The notes under the pieces are model-generated. The model ran no database searches. It saw only the letters and a list, made by a program, of their open reading frames with translations, and was not told the DNA's origin. From the IMG/VR virus record IMGVR_UViG_3300010300_000005, positions 1-37,569 of that record: 37,569 bases of DNA, one strand, 5' to 3'. Shown here piece by piece: positions 1 to 5,726 of the stretch. Numbering within the stretch: the first letter of the stretch is position 1; every line of letters starts with the position of its first letter. Source of the DNA: a virus. A program made the translations under genes and the position numbers.

Positions 1-123
1 CACAATTTTCCTCGTCAAAGTAGGATATTTTAATTCGGTTTCTACTCGCTTCGATGCGATCTTCAATTCGCTGCTTGGGTTGAATAAATACTCTAAGCCC
101 TTTCTTTCGTGCAGTTTCTTGCC
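1..123. repeat. Direct repeat, left copy (circular-closure overlap)
   Basis: Bases 1-123 are identical to 37447-37569. The repeat lies wholly inside the terL coding sequence, and removing one copy joins the two terL parts in frame. It is therefore best read as the overlap of a circular assembly (circularly permuted or closed genome), giving a 37446-bp unit. A physical terminal repeat inside terL would be unusual, so I do not call a packaging repeat. Confidence 0.95.
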
Positions 124-1453
124 TAGATTGACCAGATCCGAATTCTTGAACGCGACCGTCATGCGGCCAGACGTGTCTGCCGTATTTAAACCCTCTTCCA
201 ATAATTTCAACACCTTCAGAAACCTCCGTCACCTTTCCATCATAGGCGGCTTTGGCATCCAACACCTTAATGTAGTGGTCAATACCTTCACCGTGGAACT
301 CATAATAATCTATATAATGGTATTGATTTCCGATCTTTTGCCGAAACCAAATAGTACACTTGTCTCCAACACCAATATCCCAATGAGTATCAACAGGATG
401 GCGAGGGTCATAAGCCACTTTACCAATACGGCCAGCTTTCTCCGCTTGGATGAGGAGGTGCCCATAGTAACTTCCTAATATTGCGGCGGTAAATGAGCAT
501 TCTAATTCTTGCTCGACCTCTGACTCGGTGAGGTCTTCTTGCATCTCTTCAATTTCTTCCAAAGCGAGAACACCAGTTTCGCTAGCTTTATAAAGAGCCG
601 TAAACCATTGAGAAGATATATTATATTTCCTAAAAGCTTCATATTGTTGCCTAGTCTCAGAGTCAACCGAATCAAGTATATCACGCATTTGGATTTGTGA
701 GGTGTCCTCATCAATTCCATGCACTTGCTCAAAATCTTCCCAAACTATGCGCTCTTCCACTAAATCGTGCGTCTTTTCATACTCCTTACAATAATTTTCA
801 TTATCAATAGCCGATCGATACCGTCGATAAAAGTGATTCTGCCCCTTAGGTGTACCGATAAAAATTACCCAAGGTTCCAGTTTATTTCCGGTCAAGTCCG
901 TTTTAATGCCAAGTTCAAAAGCAATTTTCTTTCTATCACCCAATGCAGGGCGAACAATCTGTCCCCATACAATTGGGTCACACTGGGCGTACTCATCCAT
1001 AATAGTGCCATCCAAATACAGACCTCGAAGGCTGTCAGGGTCATCGGCACCGATTAACATTATCTTTATATGATCTGGCTGATGTTCACCTGTCTTTGGA
1101 CAAGTCCGATCCGGTCGGGTGATGTAGATAGTGAGTTCTGATCTATTTGCCTTTACGTGCGGAAGGTGCATTGTGTAGTCAACAAAATATTGCCATGCTA
1201 CCTGTTTCGCCTGCTTGTAGGTCGGAGCGATGTAGGCGTATTGCGGATTTCTCATAGTGTTAGAAATAGCACGATGGATAAGGTGGTTAACCGCTAGCAC
1301 AGTTTTACCAAAACGACGATGGCATACCAAAACATTAAACCTACGGAGTGAGTTATGTAGGAGAAGTTGTATTTTCCTCGGCACATAACCAGTAGTTATG
1401 CGCTTAATCTGCTTCTTTGTGGTGGGATTAGTGTCGGGTCGAACTTCATCCAA
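1..1453 (-). CDS. terL: Terminase large subunit TerL, N-terminal and central part (continues across the junction at 37446)
   Basis: This is the packaging motor, an ATPase plus nuclease that cuts and pumps phage DNA into proheads at the portal. The reading frame runs off the left edge and continues at 37446 down to 37235; joined, it is about 554 aa. Visible motifs are YVPR near residue 23, Walker A CHRRFGKT at about 44-51, Walker B IMDE at about 151-154 in LDGTIMDEYAQ, and a nuclease acidic motif THWDIGVGD. The C-terminal part carries HDWSSHGADSF, typical of podoviral TerL. The start is unresolved. No ATG lies in frame between the upstream stop at 1484-1486 and the ATPase motifs. TTG at 1453 is used here; GTG at 1384 and an ATA at 1480 are other options. 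The gene sits just downstream of a 171-aa acidic gene rather than terS. Family assignment is firm; the start is not. Confidence 0.93.
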   Translation of the reverse strand, partial: MDEVRPDTNPTTKKQIKRITTGYVPRKIQLLLHNSLRRFNVLVCHRRFGKTVLAVNHLIHRAISNTMRNPQYAYIAPTYKQAKQVAWQYFVDYTMHLPHVKANRSELTIYITRPDRTCPKTGEHQPDHIKIMLIGADDPDSLRGLYLDGTIMDEYAQCDPIVWGQIVRPALGDRKKIAFELGIKTDLTGNKLEPWVIFIGTPKGQNHFYRRYRSAIDNENYCKEYEKTHDLVEERIVWEDFEQVHGIDEDTSQIQMRDILDSVDSETRQQYEAFRKYNISSQWFTALYKASETGVLALEEIEEMQEDLTESEVEQELECSFTAAILGSYYGHLLIQAEKAGRIGKVAYDPRHPVDTHWDIGVGDKCTIWFRQKIGNQYHYIDYYEFHGEGIDHYIKVLDAKAAYDGKVTEVSEGVEIIGRGFKYGRHVWPHDGRVQEFGSGQSRQETARKKGLRVFIQPKQRIEDRIEASRNRIKISYFDEENC

Positions 1454-1476
1454 CCCGACATATTTTCTTGTATTTT

Positions 1477-1992
1477 CTATAGATCATCGTCCTGTTCTAA
1501 AGATTGATTAACTGCGGCTGTAATTAACTCAACTGCCTTAGACTTAGTAACTCTTGCCGGAAGTTTTATAGCATTCGCCTTAGCGATCTTCTTCAATTGG
1601 ACTAATGAGGTCTTTTTGTCATGGATAAATGCCAAATCGATCTCTTCCGTAAGTTCAGCAGGCTGATCTAAATCTTCTGTCTCACCTAATAGGTGTGCTG
1701 CCAGAGACTTAGCAGTCCAATCACTTTTTGTCGGAACAGCAACATCACGTAAGATCGCAAGAGACATCATACCTTGAATATCTAACATCCCTCCTTTAAT
1801 CTTCTCCTTATCGTCATCCGACAATCCACCTTGAGCAGGATTATCAGGACTTACTCCGATGTTAGCAGCAGTCTGCTCTATCATCACTCGTTCTTTAATC
1901 TTCTGCTCAACTGTCTTTCTTGGCGTACTGGGTAATGTCGTTTTACCCATAAATTTACTGAAAGAACCATCCTCATTCAAAACTCTCTTCAT
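1477..1992 (-). CDS. Acidic protein with a SAP/HeH-like C-terminal motif, upstream of terL
   Basis: 171 aa, with a strong ribosome site (AGGAG, 8-nt spacing). It occupies the position where terS usually lies, but the sequence does not look like a terS; the better terS candidate is at 3949-4521. Residues around 130-162 (LVQLKKIAKANAIKLPARV, then TKSKAVELI) resemble the short helix-extended-loop-helix of SAP/HeH or Rho-N type nucleic-acid-binding motifs. This is inferred from pattern only. The C-terminus is acidic and ends in DDDL, a weaker form of the tail shared by the replication proteins. Expression is probably from the TATAAT elements at 2073-2087. It could be a packaging accessory factor, but the function is unknown. 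Confidence 0.8.
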   Translation of the reverse strand: MKRVLNEDGSFSKFMGKTTLPSTPRKTVEQKIKERVMIEQTAANIGVSPDNPAQGGLSDDDKEKIKGGMLDIQGMMSLAILRDVAVPTKSDWTAKSLAAHLLGETEDLDQPAELTEEIDLAFIHDKKTSLVQLKKIAKANAIKLPARVTKSKAVELITAAVNQSLEQDDDL

Positions 1993-2072
1993 TTTTAGGT
2001 CTCCTATGACTATATCCTTATTAAAATAATAACATACTACATATTTCTAAACTATATCAAATGCTGCATAGC

Positions 2073-2087
2073 ATTATACCTATTATA
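2073..2087 (-). promoter_or_regulatory. Candidate tandem leftward -10 elements
   Basis: The minus strand reads TATAAT at 2087-2082 and again at 2078-2073, nine bases apart, about 80-95 bases upstream of the 171-aa gene start. No matching -35 or TGn extension is present, so this is a modest host sigma70-type candidate. Confidence 0.35.
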
Positions 2088-2244
2088 GGGTTGGCAGAAT
2101 ATTTACCTAACATACTGTCAGCTTAGGGGGAAATTTGGGCTAAACAATTATTATTGGGGTTGATTGCAAAAAATAATTTCTTGTTGTGGTCGGAACGCCT
2201 CCCCACCTCCACCTCCTTTTTGGGGGTACCCACCCCTTGACCTT

Positions 2245-2567
2245 TATACAATTGTCCACCTTACCTCATTTTTTCACCTACCCAAATGTACAGGGGCGGT
2301 CAATTATACATTTGGGTAATATTTCGCGTTCACTCGGGCAGCACTGGCAAGGTGGACAATTGGGAGTGTGGACAAATGTACAGACTAATTGGACTGGACA
2401 ATTGTACAGACATTATGTCCCTAAAATAATGTACATCTTATAAAGTGTGGACAAATGTACAGACTCCAAGCCTCTCTAAAAATCTTAACCAGTCTTAAAG
2501 TATGGACAATTGTCCAGTCTAACTATGAATTTTTTACTCTCAAGCTGGAAGTATGGACAATTGTACA
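2245..2567. repeat. Cluster of seven 14-bp near-palindromic sites
   Basis: Seven 14-mers of the form TRKACAAWTGTMCA lie at 2245-2258, 2353-2366 (degenerate right half), 2369-2382, 2395-2408, 2448-2461, 2503-2516 and 2554-2567. The copy at 2503 (TGGACAATTGTCCA) is a perfect palindrome. Several copies share flanks beyond the palindrome (GT or GTG before, GACT after), giving them a common orientation. Successive spacings are 16, 26, 53, 55 and 51 bp, so many are near multiples of 26. Identical sites recur at 4976, 5541 and 5567. They could be operators for a dimeric HTH protein or initiator-binding iterons. Confidence 0.9.
2279..2318. repeat. Perfect 12-bp inverted repeat within the site cluster
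   Basis: TACCCAAATGTA at 2279-2290 is answered by TACATTTGGGTA at 2307-2318, with a 16-base loop. Each arm contains half of the 14-bp site family (AAATGTA), so it may be a paired half-site rather than an RNA hairpin. No T-run follows on either strand, so it is not a terminator. Confidence 0.7.
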
Positions 2568-2640
2568 GACTTCCCTTGACTCTATTTCATAGTTAGTGAT
2601 ATCACTTTTATCAATATTATCGACCAACAAAAGGAAAAAC

Positions 2641-2742
2641 ATGAAAAACATCAAAGAAACGACATTAAACCTTTACACTATTATTATTGTGCAAGCATCA
2701 ATCTTTTATACTGCCTTTACTGTTATTGAGGCATCATTATAA
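2641..2742 (+). CDS. Tiny hydrophobic peptide, possible single-span membrane protein
   Basis: 33 aa. ATG at 2641 is preceded by AAGGAA at 5-6 nt spacing. Residues 9-30 (LNLYTIIIVQASIFYTAFTV) form one hydrophobic stretch suited to a membrane span, with a charged N-terminus. It is the first gene rightward of the repeat cluster and 29 bases before the clamp-like gene, so it is probably the leader gene of that transcript. Function unknown. The good ribosome site is the main evidence for translation. Confidence 0.5.
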   Translation: MKNIKETTLNLYTIIIVQASIFYTAFTVIEASL

Positions 2743-2771
2743 TAACTAGTTAAACAATAGGAGACCAAAAC

Positions 2772-3377
2772 ATGAGAAGAAGTACAGCAGAACAACTAAT
2801 CAATTTATTTAATGTGGCGAGCAAAGACGAGACTCGACTCCACTTAACAGGTATTTATTTGGAGCCTATCGACGATGATACAGTGCGAGCTACGGCAACT
2901 AATGGGATAGCCTTATCGACCATCGTCATCCACGACGACATGGTGCCATGGAGAGCGGTTAATCCATTTATCTTAGCCCCTGAAGCGAAGAAGATGCTAC
3001 AAGCATGGGTTAAAGACATGAAGGCATTGAAGCGAGAAATCAGTGACGGAACTAAACTTTCATCTGGCAATGATGCAGTAAATTTTGTGTTATGTGCCAG
3101 TACTGGCGTGAAATATAAGCTACCAATACTTTACAGGGACTACGTGAAGTATTCAGCTATTTTGCCGAGTAACCAAGAGACGACTCACACTAAGGAGCTA
3201 TCGTTTAACGTGGATGAGCTGATAAACCTATGTAAATCCCTCGGTAAGCGCAAGATTAATCAAGTCACGCTCCAGTATGAATCCAGTATGAAGCCTATAA
3301 TTGTTAAACCAATTGGCACCAAGAACGTATTCACAGAACAAGTAGATACAATGCTTCTAATGCCGGTACAGGTATGA
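2772..3377 (+). CDS. Small sliding-clamp (beta-clamp)-like protein
   Basis: 201 aa with ribosome site AGGAG at 8 nt. Two stretches resemble DNA polymerase III beta-subunit folds. Near residues 22-50, LTGIYLEP then VRATATNGIALS matches the beta pattern GVxLE...LxxxATDGxRLS. The end, VTLQYESSMKPIIVKP to MLLMPVQV, matches the domain-3 ending with kPvvi...viMPmr. At 201 aa it is little over half of a 366-aa bacterial clamp, so it would carry two domains per chain, closer in size to T4 gp45 or PCNA. The likely role is a processivity or tethering ring for the phage polymerase and other factors. It lacks the acidic-LL tail found on its presumed partners. The assignment rests on motif recognition and needs a profile or structure search. 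Confidence 0.62.
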   Translation: MRRSTAEQLINLFNVASKDETRLHLTGIYLEPIDDDTVRATATNGIALSTIVIHDDMVPWRAVNPFILAPEAKKMLQAWVKDMKALKREISDGTKLSSGNDAVNFVLCASTGVKYKLPILYRDYVKYSAILPSNQETTHTKELSFNVDELINLCKSLGKRKINQVTLQYESSMKPIIVKPIGTKNVFTEQVDTMLLMPVQV

Positions 3378-3392
3378 AGGGGACACCAAACA

Positions 3393-3677
3393 ATGGAAAA
3401 ACGTATGAAAAAGCCAATACAAATAAATTTTAATAATTATAAATCGCAGATGACTGAAAAAGACCTAGACGAGATTCACGAGCTGCTAGCTAAAGGTTGC
3501 AGGAAACACAACAGAGATCTTCTTTGGCTAAGGCTAACGACTCAACGCAGCCTAATTCCTGAGTATGGGATTATGAATAGGTTAATTAAAGATACTTACG
3601 GTTGGCACTACTGTGCTGGCCAGTCTTACCCTGATGAAATACGAACGGTTAGGAAAATTATATTGGAGTTACGGTGA
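3393..3677 (+). CDS. Hypothetical protein, 94 aa
   Basis: A basic 94-aa protein starting with ATG at 3393 behind AAGGGG (about 11 nt away); an alternative ATG lies at 3405. I recognise no domain. The middle (CRKHNRDLLWLRLTTQRSLI) is rich in Arg and hydrophobics and could be helical. It lies 15 bases after the clamp-like gene and its last codon overlaps the GTG start of the zinc-ribbon gene, so the three are probably co-transcribed and translationally coupled. Confidence 0.75.
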   Translation: MEKRMKKPIQINFNNYKSQMTEKDLDEIHELLAKGCRKHNRDLLWLRLTTQRSLIPEYGIMNRLIKDTYGWHYCAGQSYPDEIRTVRKIILELR

Positions 3678-3916
3678 ACCCTGCAATTATATGTCCCGAA
3701 TGCAATAATAATGAGCTAGTTTTTAGAGTTGAGTCTGTCAACAGTTACTGCATTTATATTCCGAATTCTCAAGACAAAACTCCGGAAGTTGCCCATAGAG
3801 CGTATGACATACAAGAAACTGAAAACAGTTGGGTGTGTTGTGACTACTGCGGAGCTACCAGTGAGGATAGCCCGGATTTTTCTGAAGAGGTCTATAAGAT
3901 ATGGATGTCATTATGA
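3674..3916 (+). CDS. Small zinc-ribbon-like protein (two CxxC pairs)
   Basis: 80 aa from GTG at 3674, overlapping the preceding stop (GGTGA), with GGAG 7 nt upstream. Residues 7-10 are CPEC and about residues 56-59 are CDYC, preceded by another Cys pair (WVCCDYC). This spacing fits a four-cysteine zinc ribbon similar to the small phage Lar/restriction-alleviation class (CPxCG...WVxCxxC). By resemblance it may counter restriction or bind nucleic acid; I cannot choose. Last gene of the rightward mini-operon, converging on terS with only 32 bases between. Confidence 0.7.
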   Translation: MNPAIICPECNNNELVFRVESVNSYCIYIPNSQDKTPEVAHRAYDIQETENSWVCCDYCGATSEDSPDFSEEVYKIWMSL

Positions 3917-3948
3917 ACCACCTAGGCTATTGCGTACACCAATTAGAC

Positions 3949-4521
3949 CTATAGCAAATCATCCTCATTAGGTTCAATCTCTTTATAATCCGCCTCAATG
4001 GTTTTAATATCTGTTAACTGTTGAGGCGGATCTTTTTTTGCCGGAATACCAGTATCAATCATATAGACAGTACCTTGATGCGTGTGGACTTCTTCCCTCT
4101 TGTCTTTGAAGTCTTCTGGAGCGGCATTTTTAGCATAGAATATAGCCGCCGCTGCATTCCCTTTAGCCTTGCCAGTACCTAAATCAGTTAACATCTCTTC
4201 AATCTTCCCTAACCTTCCCTCAAATGCTATCTTCTTAGCCTCTGCCCATTCAGCATGGGTCTTCTCCCACTTATGCATTGCACTGGGATTAACGCCTAAT
4301 TTAAAAGCTAAACTCTTATATGACTTCCCTTCGACACACATATGCTGAAACATAACCTTTATAAACTTACTATCATATTTCAGACCGGAGTCGCCCTTGT
4401 TATGACCGCCTCTCATTACATAATCGTATAAATCATCAATCCTCTCCTTATTTTCAATCTCTTCTTTCTCCTCTTCACTCAATTCTTTATAGGTTAATCC
4501 CTTCTTTTTAACTAAGCTCAT
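3949..4521 (-). CDS. terS: Probable terminase small subunit TerS
   Basis: 190 aa, DNA recognition for packaging. A helix-turn-helix lies near residues 62-85 (GKSYKSLAFKLGVNPSAMHK, then WEKTHAEW). A downstream segment, GNAAAAIFYAKNAAPEDFKD then K, follows the terS pattern 'GNa.a.iF.lKnraPeeWrdK'. The C-terminal tail is acidic and ends in EDDLL. It overlaps the HNH gene by 4 bases (ATGA-type junction), and the HNH stop region supplies its ribosome site (GGAGGTGAT). It is unusually far from terL: about 2 kb of oppositely oriented genes and the repeat cluster lie between. terS-HNH pairing itself is common in phages. Confidence 0.75.
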   Translation of the reverse strand: MSLVKKKGLTYKELSEEEKEEIENKERIDDLYDYVMRGGHNKGDSGLKYDSKFIKVMFQHMCVEGKSYKSLAFKLGVNPSAMHKWEKTHAEWAEAKKIAFEGRLGKIEEMLTDLGTGKAKGNAAAAIFYAKNAAPEDFKDKREEVHTHQGTVYMIDTGIPAKKDPPQQLTDIKTIEADYKEIEPNEDDLL

Positions 4522-4946
4522 AGTAAATCACCTCCAGACTCATAGTATTTTACTACACTTTCACGATGTTTGTGAGTATCCTTATTATAATCAGCAGTCT
4601 TTTTGCTATGGCACCTCTCGCACAATCTTTGCAGATTTTCGACATCACAAAACAATCTCTTAAACCAGATATCCAGATTCTCAATAGAACAATCCCCATA
4701 TCTAGTATGACTCTTAGGCCCTACCACAACAAAGCTGCCAACCTCTTCGATATGATCGACCTCAATCTCATGTGGCAAGAACCAACCACCGCAACCATTA
4801 CATTGATAATGGTACACTTCCCTCTTGTGGTTAGGATGTCTCATTTTTTTGCCATGTTTAGCACCTTTTATCAGTAAATCTCTATGAATCTGACTGGCAA
4901 TCTCTCTAATTTTATTTTTAATTCTTTGTATCTGCTTCCTGTTCAT
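4518..4946 (-). CDS. HNH homing-type endonuclease
   Basis: 142 aa from ATG at 4946 (GGAAAATATTGC upstream). A TTG 36 bases further up would add 12 residues but has no ribosome site. The HNH core is clear: a CNGCGG zinc knuckle, EVDHIEEVGS with the catalytic DH, IENLDIWFKRLF, the helix ENLQRLCERCHSKKT with the second CxxC pair and the final H. HNH proteins beside terS often support terminase or cos cleavage, or act as mobile nucleases; this one shares an operon with terS. The C-terminus is GGDLL, but that stretch also encodes the terS ribosome site, so its likeness to the other DLL tails is partly forced. Confidence 0.85.
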   Translation of the reverse strand: MNRKQIQRIKNKIREIASQIHRDLLIKGAKHGKKMRHPNHKREVYHYQCNGCGGWFLPHEIEVDHIEEVGSFVVVGPKSHTRYGDCSIENLDIWFKRLFCDVENLQRLCERCHSKKTADYNKDTHKHRESVVKYYESGGDLL

Positions 4947-4975
4947 GCAATATTTTCCTTTCAATCCCTCAATAC

Positions 4976-4989
4976 TGTACAATTGTATA
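4976..4989. promoter_or_regulatory. Single copy of the 14-bp near-palindromic site between divergent genes
   Basis: TGTACAATTGTATA, one mismatch from a perfect palindrome and a member of the same family as the 2245-2567 and 5541-5580 sites. It sits 30 bases upstream of the leftward HNH-terS start and 77 bases upstream of the rightward HTH gene, overlapping possible leftward -10 sequences (TATACA). The position suits an operator for the neighbouring HTH protein. Confidence 0.6.
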
Positions 4990-5066
4990 GATAAATGATA
5001 CTACTAGATTGACCAAAACACAAAACAAGGAAACCTTTTGGGGTTTCAAGATAGGAGTAACACGCC

Positions 5067-5297
5067 ATGACATTATTTGAGTACCTATCAGTCTTCAATA
5101 TTCCTAAGAGAGAATTTGCCGAGCGCATTGGAGTATCTGAGAGCGGATTGTATAAGATTATCAACGGCACAAGAGAGCCTAAGCTACTGACTGCTATTAA
5201 GATTTATAAGCTAACTAGTGGATATGTGGACTATTCTGACCTACTGGTAGACCCATCTGAGGCAGATATAGACATATCAGACAGTGATATGTTATAA
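5067..5297 (+). CDS. Cro/CI-like helix-turn-helix regulator
   Basis: 76 aa with an HTH at residues about 14-38: KREFAERIGVSESGLYKIIN then GTREPKL. This is the classic Cro/CI XRE pattern (FAxxxGVSxSxLYKIxNGxREP). Ribosome site AGGAG (5053-5057), 9 nt upstream. After the HTH there is only a short C-terminal region that turns acidic and ends in DSDML, matching the family tail. It probably binds a palindromic operator as a dimer; the 14-bp sites at 4976 and 5541/5567 flank the gene. Because no integrase is present it is more likely an early-to-late switch or autoregulator than a lysogeny repressor. That role is inference. Confidence 0.78.
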   Translation: MTLFEYLSVFNIPKREFAERIGVSESGLYKIINGTREPKLLTAIKIYKLTSGYVDYSDLLVDPSEADIDISDSDML

Positions 5298-5452
5298 TGA
5301 TTTTAAGACAGGACGTAAGACCCCTGATTTTTTTGTAAAAAGTTGTGAAAAACAAACAGATGAACTTCACCTTTTTATATTAGTTTAAATAATGTAAAAA
5401 CGAAAAAATGCATTAGTTAAAGTAAATATAAAACACAAAATTTTCAAATCTC

Positions 5453-5470
5453 AAAAAAAAAAAAAAAAAA
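5453..5470 (+). repeat. A18 homopolymer tract
   Basis: Eighteen consecutive A residues followed by TTTT. It could bend or melt DNA at the putative origin. Tract length may be miscounted by the assembler. Confidence 0.85.
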
Positions 5471-5536
5471 TTTTCCTAGGCGAATGATTTCAGTATTTAT
5501 AAATTATAAATTATGGGATTTTTGCGCCCTTTTTAA

Positions 5537-5584
5537 AGTCTGTACATTTGTCCACACTTTTTAGTCTGTACATTTGTCCACACT
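5537..5584. repeat. Two tandem copies of the 14-bp site, inverse orientation
   Basis: TGTACATTTGTCCA occurs at 5541-5554 and 5567-5580, each inside the same 22-base context (AGTC before, CACT after), 26 bp apart. These are the reverse complement of the copies at 2369 and 2448, so the two clusters face each other across a 3-kb segment. Confidence 0.92.
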
Positions 5585-5626
5585 CCCCGAATGCTTATTT
5601 TCCGCCTAAAATCTGTAGACTCCTAG

Positions 5627-5635
5627 TGTTATAAT
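5627..5635 (+). promoter_or_regulatory. Extended -10 promoter for the replication operon
   Basis: TGTTATAAT is a perfect TGn-TATAAT extended -10, about 92 bases before the SF3 helicase start and about 50 bases after the repeat pair. No good -35 at 17 bp (TAAAAT), as is tolerated for extended -10 promoters. A separate perfect -35 TTGACA lies at 5653-5658 but has only weak -10 partners (TTTTAT at 17 bp). The sites 47-90 bases upstream could allow activation or repression. Confidence 0.55.
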
Positions 5636-5726
5636 ATTTACACTAATCGGATTTGACATCATGTAAATTTTTCTGTTTTATAGTTGAGCGCTATGTAAAA
5701 AAATTTATAAGAGGGAGTGGTTAAAA

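Larger units (their letters stand above)
1993..2640. other. Divergent intergenic control region
   Basis: No convincing gene in 648 bases. Leftward TATAAT elements lie at 2073-2078 and 2082-2087, serving the 171-aa gene and possibly terL, with no good -35. A GC-rich patch at 2190-2240 contains GGGGGTACCCACCCC. The cluster of 14-bp near-palindromes runs from 2245 to 2567. A weak rightward -35 candidate TTGACT is at 2576-2581, with only a poor -10 (TATCAC) 18 bases further on. The long frame at 2186-2443 crosses the repeats and shows no protein-like composition. Confidence 0.75.
5298..5726. other. AT-rich intergenic region, candidate replication origin
   Basis: 429 bases without a gene, just upstream of the SF3 helicase. 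Contents in order: an unconvincing CAGG/CCTG hairpin plus T7 at 5311-5338; very AT-rich DNA from 5340; an 18-A tract at 5453-5470 followed by TTTT; the repeat ATAAATTATAAATTATGG near 5498-5515; two identical 14-bp sites in inverse orientation to the left cluster (5541-5554, 5567-5580); and promoter elements at 5627-5658. The mix of repeats and an easily melted tract next to an SF3 initiator/helicase suits an origin. No direct proof. Confidence 0.5.

Noticed and set aside
1-123. Direct terminal repeat used in packaging
   Set aside because: The repeat is inside terL, and one copy suffices to restore the gene; an assembly overlap explains it better.
80-1057. Plus-strand frames at 80-478 and 767-1057 and the minus frame at 502-732
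   Set aside because: They overlap the TerL frame, which carries all family motifs; these are shadows.
2186-2443. 85-aa open frame on the plus strand
   Set aside because: It runs through the operator/iteron repeats, has no ribosome site and a composition (His, Gln, Trp, Thr rich) dictated by the repeats.
2353-2567. Possible CRISPR-like array
   Set aside because: Repeats are only about 14-18 bp, palindromic, with unequal spacing (16, 26, 51-55 bp) and no cas genes.
2576-2600. Rightward promoter TTGACT before the clamp-like gene
   Set aside because: Good -35 but no convincing -10 at 16-18 bp (best TATCAC); mentioned only in the region note.
5311-5338. Terminator after the HTH gene
   Set aside because: Only a CAGG/CCTG 4-bp stem with a 10-base loop before the T7 run; too weak to call.
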